From Cocos nucifera (Eukaryota > Streptophyta > Magnoliopsida > Arecales > Arecaceae): a stretch of 64,000 nt of DNA. The stretch spans positions 502,935 through 566,934 of the forward strand of contig QRFJ01000292.1 in assembly GCA_006176705.1 (NCBI GenBank). Reading direction: 5' to 3'. The position numbers were made by a program, and so were the translations under genes. The notes beneath the pieces are model-generated. The model did not search any database, was not told the origin of the DNA, and saw only the letters and a program-made list of their open reading frames with translations. How positions within the stretch are numbered: position 1 is the stretch's first letter; each line of letters opens with the position of its first letter. Of this stretch, positions 10,557 through 21,177 are shown piece by piece.

Positions 10557-13500
10557 ATGACAAAATCTTAAGTATATATGTAATAAAAATAAATAATATG
10601 TTTCAATGAATTTTATCAACATGTATCATGAAGTATCATAAAGTATAGATTAAACACATGAATGAGTACTTTATGAATATTCTCAATTAATCTTTTGATT
10701 TATTGTACATAATCAATTCATTACACATATTTTATATACTTATTTCAAATTTATATCTCAATTCAAGTCTTTGAGTATTAAGATTTCAAGCATCAAATTC
10801 ATTAAATTTCTTAAGCATTCATCTTTTAAGCATATACTCAACATTTCTCTTTCCCTTTTTGACAGCATCAAAAAGCTCATGAAAAAGATTAAAAAAAATC
10901 ATCAAAATCAATAAGATGTCAGAGTATTTTAAATAAGAAATGTATCAAATTCAAGTCAAATAAATCATCTCCCTTTTGAAAACTTATCTTTTGATTTAAA
11001 ATATATTTAAAACATCGCTTCTCTTTCAGAAATTAGCTTGAATTTAAATATCAAAGACTATTTTCTTTTTTGAATAAGTATGATTTCTTTAATCAGATTT
11101 TTAAATATGTACTTTTAAGCATTAAGAGGAACAGAGCTTTTCAAAAGATTTAATCATGAAATCAAGCATAATATATACTTTAATATTCAATCTTTTTTTA
11201 AAAAAAAATTTAATCAATTAAATTTGAAAAAGATATGTATCAAAAATATATCGAACAAGTCAATGATAGTATTAGAGCAAAAATAATTTTACAATAATTT
11301 TCAAATACACATCATAAGTTCTGTGTTATATTTAAATTTTTAAATAAGTTTCAAAATTAGAAGTATGTATCAAAATTAATTTATTTGAAGTAAGAATATA
11401 TTTCAAATTTAATTTAACTCCAAAATTATCAAATTTATGCAAATTAGTATATAAATAAAATCTAAATTTATAAATAATTTTTGATAATAAAAATTAATTT
11501 ATTCGTCTGATACTACTTTAAATTAAGTAAATCAAATTTAATAACCATATGTAAGTATAGTTAGAAAAAAAATTATAAGATACTTGATTGAGAGTCTAAA
11601 ATCAATTAAAGCAAAGCTCAAAATAAGAAAGTTTTAAGATAAATGATTAAAAGTTTAAAATTAATATTAAAATTTATTAATATTTATAATCAAATTTAAA
11701 TTAGTTAACTTAATCAATATCTCCCTTTTTGAATATTAAAAAGTTCATCACATGATATTTTCTCCCCCCCATTTTTTATAATTCTTGCAGAATATATTTT
11801 AACATTTAAAATTATTCTTTTTCTTTTTTTCTAAGTTAAACATAATTAATTGATATCATATTAATCTTAATTAATATAAATTTAACTTTTAAGCTCAGAT
11901 TTTTAAATTTAATTGATACCAAATTAGTAATTATTTTATCTTTGGTATTTTCTCTTTCTTACATTTGCAAATAAAGTTATTTTAAAATTAAATAAAATTT
12001 TAAGTGAACAAGCATCAACTGAGTGAATTAAGTATTAAATTATACATTCAATTCAAATAAATATAGTATTCACTTATGTAGAAACTAAATTTTTTAAAAA
12101 ATTATTTTTTATTTACTTCAAAAGATGTTTATAATGATAATAATACATTAAAAATCCAAAAGTATGCCATGTAGATGTACTTCTCAATTTTAATTAATAA
12201 GAACTTTAGGCTTCAAAAATTTGAATAATATAATCTTGAAAATGCTTTTCTTCACTTTGATATTAAAGTAAATCATTCAAACATATATCACAAGAATTTA
12301 TCTCAAATATTATAATAACAAGAATATAGCCATGAAAATTTAGATTTGAGATAAAGCAACTATTCTTGATACAAATTATGATATGTTTTTGAGAATTACT
12401 TGTTTGTACTATTTGAAAATTTTTTTTGTTTGTTTCTTTGAGCTTTATAAGTCTAAGATAGATAGATCCTTTCAAAACTAAAAATTTGAATAAATCATTC
12501 AAAGCAAATTATAAAGGAGTTTTGTTTGATATTTTTCTTTTTGAAAAATATCTCTTTCTTTTCTTAAGTAGTATCAATCAATTTAAAGCATAAAGATATC
12601 AATCTTATAATTTATTCAAAATATAATGTCAAAAATATATTCATACAAACCAGATTATATGCAAGAATATTTCTTTCGGTTTGTCAAAGATAAGGCAATA
12701 GAATACATGACAATAATAATCTATGTGATATCAATCATTGAAGTTTTTGATCGAAAAAGATGAATTAATTAAATTTAGATCAAATTATTTTGATAAGTTA
12801 ATTTAAATTGACATCAATAGATCATGCAAAAATAAATCATAGAGAGATATTCTATTTAAACTTAGATTTTTTTTAATAAATATCATTTATCAGGTTCAAA
12901 AAGATATGAAATTCTTAATTTTATCTAAAATGATATCATATAAGCTATGCAAAATCAGATTTGAGATAAAACATTCTTTTTTTTATCAAAAAAAAAATTA
13001 AAGCAAGAATAGACTGTTTGATATCAATTATGAAAAATATTCTTCAAGTTGGAGGACAAAATCAATTTAGATTAAAATAAAAGAAATATAGATATTGGCT
13101 CTATGTGTTGATCTAACTATGGAATTTCAAATCCTTAGGGATTAACCTAACATGCAATGCAGCTTGATACATTAAGCATTTTAAATTTTATAATTGATGT
13201 CTTTTCTTTAAGTACTTATTTCATACTAATTTTTATTAGAATTTTAATAATTTAGCATTTTATGGAGGAATGTCAAATTTAGTTTTATTTGTATATTCAG
13301 CAATTCAAAAACATTCATATCCAATTGTGCATCTTTTAATTTTAGTTTATCAATTACAATATTGATATGAGGAGGCTTAAAATATCATGTTGAAATTCAA
13401 GTTAAAGCCATTTCAACCATAGCATGATATGGAGAGGAGGGCATTTGGATTTTAAGATCAACAAATTCAAATCATGATATAAATTCATTGCAAGCATCAA

Positions 13501-13800
13501 AATCAATTAATTATACATAAGAAAAATTTCAAGCAAGAAATTTTATATGCATGCATATTAATCAAAGGATTCATTCAATCAAAGGAGTTTAATAATCATT
13601 AATAGTATGATGAGAGAAAAGTTTAGATTATATCAACAATCATCATCCATCATCTTTGACATCCAAGGCATCCAAGTAAGGATATTTTTCTCTTTCAAAC
13701 TTATTCGATCCTTGGCAAACCTACAAAATTACTTTAAAACTTTTAGTATCCAAGCCATCTTAGATCCATAGGAGTTAGTATTTAAGATTTCTTTTGGAAT
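10557..13800. other. AT-rich non-coding interior of the gag-only element
   Basis: About 3.2 kb lies between the gag remnant and the polypurine tract. It is very AT-rich, full of variants of ATCAAATTYAA, and has frames no longer than about 79 codons with no likeness to pol. I see nothing else in it. Such filler is typical of large non-autonomous LTR elements. Confidence 0.6.
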
Positions 13801-13806
13801 CCAAAT

Positions 13807-14660
13807 TTATTTAATAGAAGTGTGGCCAATTCTTTTAAAATTATACTCTAAAATTTTATGGCCAATTTGATTATACTTAAAATATTTAATAGTATGATCT
13901 TTCATTGAAGATCTTGTGAAAATATTTTTAGTATTTTGGTATTTTTTTGAAGTATTAAAATTGATTTCTACTTTATTGAAAATAGCTCCATTGATTTTTA
14001 CCATAGATTGAAGATTTTGAAAGCTAATTATAAAACTTTCAGCTATAGATTTCAAAACCTCAACTTCTCTTCTTAATTTTTTATTTTCTTTCAAAAGTTC
14101 TTTCTTTTCTTTTAGAAGATTTTTATTTTCTTCTAGGAAGAATTTTAAATTTTTATATTTCTTTTTCAACTCAATATTTTCATTAACTAAGGATTTTTCA
14201 GATTTTACTATATTCTTCTTTTTCTTAGTTAGAGTTTTAATTTATTCCAAGAAATCTTTCTTTTCTTTGTTTTGAAGCCTTATCTTTTTATGTTCATCCA
14301 TTAAATCATTGAAGGCTTCATATAATTCTTCAAAAGTAAAATCAAAAAAGTTATTAATATTTACCTCATTATCATTGATCATGAGGCAAGAGTTTATAGC
14401 ACTTTTTTTTCTTTCTCATTTAGCTTTTTTTTTGACTTTCTCCTCTTTATTTATTGCTTTCTTTCTCCTTTGTTTCTTTTTTTTCTTCTTTTTATCCTCA
14501 TGAGCCATGAGGCATATGTTGGGATGAGTTTGCTTATCCTCTTGGAAGCTTGGTTCTTTTTTTTGATTTGCTCTCCTATAAGTCGTTTCCAATTTCTCTC
14601 ATATTTGATTTGCTGAAACACATGAAGAAATTGCATTAAACTCATTAATATCTAAGGAGC
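13807..14660 (-). pseudogene. Degenerate Copia gag (coiled coil and zinc-knuckle remnant)
   Basis: Two minus-strand frames, 14451-14645 and 13807-14169, carry pieces of one gag. The first has a helical stretch with QIKYERNWKRLIGEQIKKK, in the position of the N-terminal gag domain of plant Copia elements. The second begins with a highly charged heptad-like segment (KNLLKEKKELLKENKKLRRE) that looks like a coiled coil. Near its C-terminus, FKYNQIGHKILEYNF has the spacing of a CCHC zinc knuckle but the cysteines are replaced. Between the frames reading is broken by stops and shifts. Gag would package the element RNA; this copy cannot make an intact protein. Confidence 0.6.
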
Positions 14661-14938
14661 AATAAAGTATATTCATGGCCTCAACATTAAGTTAGATCAT
14701 TTTTTTATCATGCTCTTTTAATGCTTTGAGGGTGTGTGAGCCATCGATTATAATCTCTCATAAATTATAATCATATGATTGTATAAAAATTTTTATTCTA
14801 ATTTTTCAATATATAATTTGATTTACATAATAGTGGAGGACAATCAATAGAATGGCCTTCATTAAAAAAAGATTTCATTTGGATTACCAAAATCTTTAGC
14901 TCTAGATGGTTAGGTTAAAAATCAATAATAGAGCACCT

Positions 14939-14950
14939 GCTCTGATATCA
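14939..14950 (-). other. Primer-binding site, initiator tRNA-Met type
   Basis: Two bases inside the 5' LTR the minus strand reads TGATATCAGAGC, one base different from the classical TGGTATCAGAGC complementary to the 3' end of initiator tRNA-Met. This fixes the element's orientation. Confidence 0.7.
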
Positions 14951-14952
14951 CT

Positions 14953-16356
14953 TATTGCCTAAGTATAGCTACCCAAGAGGGGGTGAATTGGGTTCTTTTA
15001 AAATCTTAGCCAAATTAAGCTCAAATATAAATATGTATTTCTAATGAGATTAATTTAAATGATTGTATTGCATATAATATATGCAATAATGGAATTGAAA
15101 ATTGAGTGAAGCTATGTATGAATTAAACTAGTTTCAAATAAGTAAGTAAAGCAGTTAAAATTAATAAAATAAGGTACAATACAAACACAATAAATTTATA
15201 GTGGTTCGGTGCAATTCCGCACCTACGTCCACTTTTCAAGCTTTTCTTGAAAGTTTTACTATAATTCCTAGGTTACAGTGCATTTATTTTGACCCAGGAT
15301 TACAAACAAATCTATTTGATTTTACCGGGCTCACCAATCATAATTCTACATTGATAGTTTTCTAGATTCACTATCAATTTAGTTAGTTTTATAGGCTCAT
15401 CAACTAAAATCTATATAATCCAATTTCGAGCTTGAACGGTCCTAATCCCCAAGTTTTTTTTTCAAAGAAATTTATAAAATAATAAAAATACAAGTATAAG
15501 AATTTAGTATAAAATAAAAAATAAAAATTAGAACTCTTTGAAGCTTAAAGAAGTTGCTGTTAAATTGCTCAAATGATGTTTCAACTTCTTTTAAATAATA
15601 CTTGAGAGGATGAGGATGAAGTTGGAGATGATTTCTCTTTGAAAGCTCTCTATTTTGTGCACTAATTTTTCTCTTTTCTTCCTTTCCAATTGGTATTCAA
15701 TAAACCTCACTCAATCTAACGATTTTTTTTTTTTAAATCACTTTCTTGCTTGTCTCATTAAGTCTCTAGCCTTTTATATGCTTGAAAGTAGTTGGAGAAT
15801 GAGTTTTGACTATTGGAGCTCTTGAAATAGCCGTTGGAAGTCATTATGAATAAAAAGTTAAAGTTCTAAAAAACTAGCCATTACAGTCACTAGGTCAGCT
15901 TATATTTTTACCGGATCGGCTCAATTTCTAACTGGATTGGCTCAGTATTAATAGACTTTAAAAATCAGCTTTCTATATTTTTCTAAGATTGAGCTGAGCA
16001 AATTTTTCACTGAGCCAGCTTAATTTTTCACTGGGTCATCTAAGTTCTCAGCCTTCAATAATTCTGCATATATTTTTGCATGAGTGATTTTTTGTCTTCA
16101 ACTTTTGAGAACTTCTTTCACCTTAATTTTTATGATCTTTTCCACCATTAAGGCTTTCAAAACTTCTTGTTTGAGCTTTATTTGAGAATTTAAAATCATT
16201 CTTTCTTTGACTTTTATTCTTTTGAGGAGATTTTTTCTATAGATAATTTTTTCATTTTAAGTACTTGAAAAGTCCTACATACATTCTTGAAATGCATGAT
16301 TAGTATCATTTACACTCAACATTTTGAAATCATCAAAATCAATTTTAGAATCAACA
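14953..16356 (-). repeat. 5' LTR of the gag-only Copia-type element
   Basis: This is the partner of 9125-10538. Its outer end is CA at 16355-16356, followed by the target duplication CTTAT; the inner end has TA in place of TG. It would have carried the promoter, but I cannot single out a convincing TATA box in such AT-rich sequence. Confidence 0.8.
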
Positions 16357-16539
16357 CTTATCATTTTATTATTTTTTAATAAATTATTATAACTTCTTCT
16401 CTTTGACCTATAGAGTTGAGACAAGACTATGCTATCGAATAGGAATCCAGTCTGGCCTAAGATGGTATTTGCATGTGACAAAGTTGAGAGAAAAACAATC
16501 AACTTCACTTAAGTTGGACACTCATGTAAATCATAGGTT

Positions 16540-17096
16540 GTTGTAGGAAAAAGAATACATCATATCATCATTAATTATATTATATTATTTTATAAAAAAA
16601 TTATATTGTACTATAATTACTAAATATTGGTTCTTTATAAGTTTAAATTGATTTTATATTATAGATCAACCTAATTATTGATTACAAGAAAAGATTGTTT
16701 TTTTAAAATTTTTTTTATTTTTTTCATAGCATGATACATATTTTATATTCCCTGGACATTTTGCTGGATGGATGTGATCTAAAACTTGTAGAAAAAAGAA
16801 TACCATCATACCATAACATACAATAATTATATTGTATTATTTGATAAAAAAATTATATTGTACTATAATTACTAAATGTTGGTTCTTTATAAATTTAAAT
16901 AGATTTTATATTATAATTCAACCTAATCATTGATTGCAAAAAGGATTGGCTTTTTTTTTTTTAAACAGCGTGATACATATTTTGTGTTCCTAGCAAAATG
17001 GATGTAATCTAAAAAATTGGCTTTTTTTTATATTTTTTTTAACAGCATGATACATATTTTGCATTCCTTGAAATTTTGCCCTTGAATCTAAGAATT
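16540..17096. repeat. AT-rich tandem duplication, about 250-bp unit
   Basis: Two diverged units start near 16545 and 16795. They share ATTATATTGTACTATAATTA, GGTTCTTTATAA, AGCRTGATACATATTTT and GGATGTRATCTAAAA in order. A shorter third piece near 17030 repeats GCATGATACATATTTTGCAT. Element A inserted here: ATGGATGTAATCTAAAAAATT resumes immediately after it at 26034, so the repeat continues on the far side. Confidence 0.6.
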
Positions 17097-17101
17097 AGAT
17101 G

Positions 17102-18172
17102 TGTTGGTGCAGAAATCCGTCGCCGCCGGAGGTCGCCGGAATCGAGGCCGCTGAGATCGCCGCCGGGGACCTGCAAAACGAAGTCCCGTCCGGAACCGGT
17201 GGGGTGGTGGCTCCGGCAGGACCCTCCGACGGTCAAGTTAGTTTCCGGCCAACAGTAATGGAGTGCTCGGAATGAGTTCCGGAGCTTAGAGATGAGGAGG
17301 AGAGCTTAGAGAGTCGAGAGTTCAGAGAGCTTAGCCTTAGTATGTCGGGAGGGGTCCTTTTATAGCGGAGCTTAGTTGATGGTGATGGCTGTGCCGTCTG
17401 GCAGAGAGTCGTCGGGCAGCATGGAGTTCGGTACGGAGAGGAAGGCGTCGTCCGGTGGATCGTGGGAGCCATACTGGCACGTCGTGGGCCGCATGGAGTC
17501 CGGTACGGAGAGGAAGACGTCGTCCGGTGGATCGTGGGAGCCATACTGGCACGTCGTGGGCCGCATGGAGTCCGGTACGGAGAGGAAGGCGTCGTCCGGT
17601 GGATCGTGGGAGCCATACTGGTGAGTCATGGGCCGCATGGAGTCCGGTACGGAGAGGACGGCATCGTCCGGTGGATCGTGGGAGCCATACTGGCGAGTCG
17701 TGGGCCGCATGGAGTCCGATACGGAGAGGACGGCGTCGTCCGATCTTGCTGCAGGCGACAGTTCGTTCGGAGGAGTTCGGACTTGTAACAGAGTTCGGCC
17801 GAAGGGGAAACCAGGGAGGAGCTCGGCTGGCCGAACGGGCGTCTGGGAGGAGTCCGTCTCCCGAAGAAGTCCTGCCGCTTGGAGTCCAAGGAGCTCGGCC
17901 GTCAGGAAGTTCGGCTGGCGGTGGGAGTTCGGCCCGGAGCCTGGCGCTGGGGATTCGGCCTCTAGGCAGTTCGGCCCGGACCTTGGTGCAGGGGAGTTCG
18001 GCCTCTAGGCAGTTCGGCCCGGACCTTGGTGCAGGGGAGTTCGGCCTCTAGGCAGTTCGGCCGTGTTAGGGGCTCGGCCTGGCGCCTGGCGCTGAAGCTC
18101 TTCAGCGGCTACTGGTTACATTGGGCTGAGCGTCGGGCCGGGCTTCGGCAGGAGCGGGATTTATCCCCAACA
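17102..18172 (-). repeat. 3' LTR of element A
   Basis: This LTR is nearly identical to 25022-26032 apart from minisatellite copy number and a few small indels and substitutions. It begins TG and ends CA. It contains a 72-bp minisatellite (about 17421-17755) and a short repeat of about 40 bp with TTCGGCCTCTAGGCAGTTCGG (about 17960-18060). A TATA-like CTATAAAAGG on the minus strand lies at 17357-17366. Confidence 0.9.
17421..17760. repeat. 72-bp minisatellite in the 3' LTR of element A
   Basis: The unit starts ATGGAGTYCGGTACGGAGAG, with starts at 17421, 17493, 17565, 17637 and 17709, exactly 72 bp apart. There are about 4.6 copies here against about 3.6 in the other LTR (from 25341). Because 72 is a multiple of three, shadow reading frames stay open across the array in several frames; they are not genes. 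Confidence 0.85.
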
Positions 18173-18192
18173 GTGGCCCCCCCACTCCCGAG
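18173..18192 (-). other. Polypurine tract of element A
   Basis: On the minus strand the bases just before the 3' LTR read CGGGAGTGGGGGGCCAC, a G-rich purine tract in the position that primes plus-strand synthesis. Elements B (AAAGTGGGGGAAAAC) and C have related tracts in the same place. Confidence 0.7.
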
Positions 18193-18635
18193 TTCAAAAA
18201 TTGAAGGAAGGGAGTACCAAAACAGGCGACTGCCGAAGTCTTCTTCCAGGCTCCGCATTTGTTGCAGCTGAAGCTCGGGGGAGGTCTCATCTCCAGCCAA
18301 TATTGACGCTGAAGTTGAAGCTGAGGCTTGGGGGAGGCCTCATCCCCAGTCGATGTTTGGAGTTGAAGTGGGACTCGTTTCCAGCCAAAATTGGTGAAGC
18401 CGATGTTGAGGCCGGAGTCAATGTCGCCCCCCGTGGTCAGGGTCGGAGTTGACATTGCCTTCATCAACCGAAGTCGATTCGGGGGAGACCTCCTCTTTCG
18501 CAGTCAAGGTTATGATCGCTTGGGGGAGATCCCGTCTCCCGCTGATGCTGACACCGAAGTTGAAGCTGAGGTCCGAAGGAGACCTCGTCTTCTGCAGTGA
18601 AGCTTGCCGTAGACTCTGGGGCTCGGCCTTGGACC
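18193..18635 (-). repeat. 3' non-coding region of element A with short GGGGAGA repeats
   Basis: This stretch holds about six loose units centred on strings such as GGGGGAGGTCTCATCTCC and GGGGGAGATCCCGTCTCC, separated by GAAGTTGAAGCTGAGG-like spacers. The same design is greatly expanded in element B (51491-53190) and element C (57660-58800). No coding frame is recognised. Confidence 0.6.
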
Positions 18636-19250
18636 TTGCTCACGTTAGGACGAGGTTCTCCTCTTGTTCCTAACGGGCTGTGGGGGCACATCCGGACCGT
18701 CGTCCGAGCTTCTCCCCCCATCCCGTCCTTCGTGAACGGGGTCTTCGACTTTGCTCTCGTTAGGACGAGGTTCTCCTCCTGTTCCCAACGGGCTGTGGGG
18801 GCACATGGGGACCGTCGTCCTCGCCTCTCCCCCCATCCCGTCCTTGGTGGACGGGGCCTTCGACTTTGCTCACGCTAGGACGAGGTTCTCCTCCTGTTCC
18901 TAACGGGCTGTGGGGGCACATGAGGACCGTCGTCCTCGCTTCTCCCCCCATCCCGTCCTTTGTGAACGGGGCCTTCGACTTTGCTCACGCTAGGACGAGG
19001 TTCTCCTCCTGTTCCTAACGGGCTGTGGGGGCACATCCGGACCGTCGTCCGAGCTTCTCCCCCCATCCCGTCCTTCGTGAACGGGGCCTTCGACTTTGCT
19101 CACGCTAGGACGAGGTTCTCCTCCTGTTCCTAACGGGCTGTGGGGGCACATCCGGACCGTCGTCCGAGCTTCTCCCCCCATCCCGTCCTTCGTGAACGGG
19201 GCCTTCGACTTTGCTCGTGCTAGGACGAGGTTCTCCTCCTGTTCCTAGCG
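18636..19250 (-). repeat. 115-bp tandem array downstream of pol in element A
   Basis: Units start TTGCTCRCG at 18636 and 18751, then continue every 115 bp for five full copies and a partial one. Each holds TAGGACGAGGTTCTCCTC, GGGCTGTGGGGGCACAT and CCCCCCATCCCGTCCTT. Units are nearly identical, so the array is recent or is being homogenised. It lies between the integrase tail and the polypurine tract, so it would be in the 3' untranslated part of the transcript. Related units occur in B (about 51020-51470) and C (about 58640-58990). Confidence 0.85.
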
Positions 19251-19324
19251 GGACATTTCCGCTCGCTTTTTTCCCAGCGACCCTGAAACGATAGTGTCGA
19301 GCAACAAGGTTTTATTGAGGGAAA

Positions 19325-19692
19325 CTACTGGTAGTACATTCTCAGGTTTTCTGAGTTCCAAGGTCGGGGAAGCGCTAGTCCTCCGAGCTCCTTTAGGCGA
19401 TAGGTTCCAGGTCGGATGACCTCTACCACTTCGTACGGACCTTCCCAATTTGGGACGAGCTTCCCTTGACTCTGGGGCTGAGAGACGGCTGCTCGTCGGA
19501 GCACCAAGTCCCCAACTCTGAACGCCTTGCTTTTGACTCTGGAATTGTAATACCGAGCCACCTTCCGTTGGTAGGCGGCCATCCGGATGCGGGCTGCCTC
19601 CCTCTTTTTCTTCTAGAAGGTCGAGGTTGGCTCTGAGGTCCTGGGGGTTGAGTTGCTCGTTGAAGCCCACGATTCGAGCAGACGGGAAGTTT
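19325..19692 (-). pseudogene. Integrase C-terminal GPY/F module of element A
   Basis: The frame at 19325-19582 reads YNSRVKSKAFRVGDLVLRR followed by WEGPYEVVEV and TYRLKELGG, the GPY/F module that closes integrase in many Ty3/gypsy elements. The preceding linker is read in another frame (19583-19692, with GFNEQLNPQDLRANLDLLEE). The core is therefore separated from its tail by two 1-bp indels, near 19692-19694 and near 19605-19612. The frame ends MYYQ and a stop at 19325, which marks the end of pol. Confidence 0.8.
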
Positions 19693-20640
19693 GAGCTCGA
19701 TCGGGATGACTGCCTCGGTGCCGAAGGCCAAGGCGAAGGGTGTCTCGCCGGTCGGTACCCTCTGCGTTGTTCGGTATGCCCAGAGGACGTGGTAGAGTTC
19801 GTCTGCCCAGGCCCCTTTTGCCCTGTCGAGCCTCGTTTTGAGGCCTTGCAGCAGGGTCCGATTGGTCACTTCGGCTTCCCCATTGGCTTGCGGATGAGCC
19901 ACCGATGTGAAGTGGTGGGAGACGTTTAGTCCTTCGCAGAACTCGGCAAACCGGGCTCCAGCGAACTGTCGCCCATTATCGGTTATGAGGGCTCGGGGCA
20001 GACCGAACCGGCAGATCAGCGTCTTCCAGACGAAGTCCTGCACCTTGGCCTCGGTGATCTTCGCTAGTGGTTCCGCCTCGACCCACTTGGTAAAGTAGTC
20101 AATCGCGACCAGGAGGAACTTCCGTTGTCCGGACGCCGTTGGGAAGGGGCCGAGGATGTCCATTCCCCCACTGCGCGAAGGGCCAGGGTGCAGTGAGCGG
20201 AGTGAGTTCGGATGCCGGCTGCCTTTGCACGCTGGCGTTCTTCTGGCAGCGGTCACATTTCTTCACGTATTCCGTGGAATCACGAAGTAGGGTTGGCCAG
20301 TAGTACCCTTGCCGAAGTAGTCTTTGCGATAGGGATCTGGCTCCCGCGTGACTTCCGCAGAGTCCTTCGTGGACATCCTGTAGCGCGATGCAGGCCTCAG
20401 AGGGTCGGAGGCACCTCAGCAACGGGAGGGAGTACGACCTTTTATATAACCTGCCCTCGTACAAGACGTAGCGGGAGGCTTGACTCCTGAGCTTCCGAGC
20501 TTCTCTCCGGTCGTGAGGGAGGACCCCTTCTTCGAGGTAGGCGATCAGCGGATCGATCCAGCTGGGCTCGAAGTCCGTCCGCAGGACGGCCTGAGGTTCT
20601 TCGGTGGTCGGGCACTTCAGAGTTTCCAGAAACACCTTCT
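19690..20640 (-). pseudogene. Integrase zinc finger and catalytic core of element A
   Basis: Integrase inserts the cDNA into the host chromosome. The N-terminal HHCC zinc finger (HEGLCGSH then CDRC) is read at 20099-20635, and the core at 19690-20256. The catalytic triad can be seen: D in MDILGPFPTA, D in LITDNGRQF, and E in HPQANGEAEVTNR. One extra base in a C run at 20165-20169 separates the zinc-finger frame from the core frame, and a further 1-bp change near 20625 separates this part from the RNase H upstream. Apart from these shifts the domain looks complete and well conserved, as expected for a young copy. Confidence 0.85.
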
Positions 20641-21177
20641 TTTGGTAGTTCGGCCGGGGCAGAAGGTGGCCAACTTGGAGAGGAGGTCGGCCCTTGTATT
20701 CCCGGTCCTTGGGATGTGCCGAATGTCGAAGCTGTCGAAGGCTGGTATTAAGTTCTTCACCTTCCCGAGGTACATCACCATGCTTTCCTCCCGCGCCTCG
20801 TAGCTGCCGCCGACCTGACCGACCACCAACTGGGAATCGCTATAGACTTGAAGCCGACCCACCTTCAATTCCCTGGCTATCTGCAGCCCGGCTATCAGCG
20901 CTTCATACTCGGCCCCATTGTTGGTTGTGGGAAACTCGAAGCGCAGTGCGTACTCGGTGACGATCCCCTCGGGGCTAACCAGGACCAGCCCTGCGCCGGC
21001 CCCGCTAGAGTTGGATGAGCCATCCACGTGCAGAACCCAGGCGCCTTCAAGAAGGTCGGCCCTTTCTTCAGGGAAGCTCGACCGCCACAGCTCGGCTTCG
21101 TCGGGGCCTGGTCTCCCTCCGATGATAGTCTCGCTTGATTCAAGCTCGGCTTCAACTGGTGCGGTGCATTCCAGCAC
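20617..21177 (-). pseudogene. Second (archaeal-like) RNase H of element A
   Basis: RNase H degrades RNA in the RNA/DNA hybrid. This second domain, between the native RNase H and integrase, is characteristic of the Tat lineage. All four acidic residues can be seen: D in HVDGSSNSSGAG, E in NGAEYEALIAGL, D in VYSDSQLVVGQ, and D in TRADLLSKLA. The frame ends early at 20617 because of a missing base near 20625. Upstream it joins the reverse transcriptase frame through its first codons (MLECTAPVEAELESSE). The activity is inferred from the motifs. Confidence 0.82.

Larger units (their letters stand above)
9125..16356 (-). mobile_element. Copia-type LTR retrotransposon, gag-only, complete ends
   Basis: Two long direct repeats of about 1.4 kb (9125-10538 and 14953-16356) flank a 4.4 kb interior. 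The element starts TG and ends CA, and the same 5 bp, CTTAT, lies at 9120-9124 and 16357-16361 as target duplication. The primer site next to the right LTR and the polypurine tract next to the left LTR place it on the minus strand. Inside, only gag remnants (13807-14660) are recognisable; protease, integrase, reverse transcriptase and RNase H are absent. The coiled-coil gag, tRNA-Met primer site and AAAAAGGAGGAG tract suggest a Copia, perhaps Sirevirus-like, derivative. It is a LARD-like element that needed enzymes from elsewhere. Confidence 0.8.

Noticed and set aside
17233..18051. Several overlapping long frames on both strands
   Set aside because: They follow the 72-bp minisatellite, whose unit is divisible by three, so any frame without a stop in one unit stays open.
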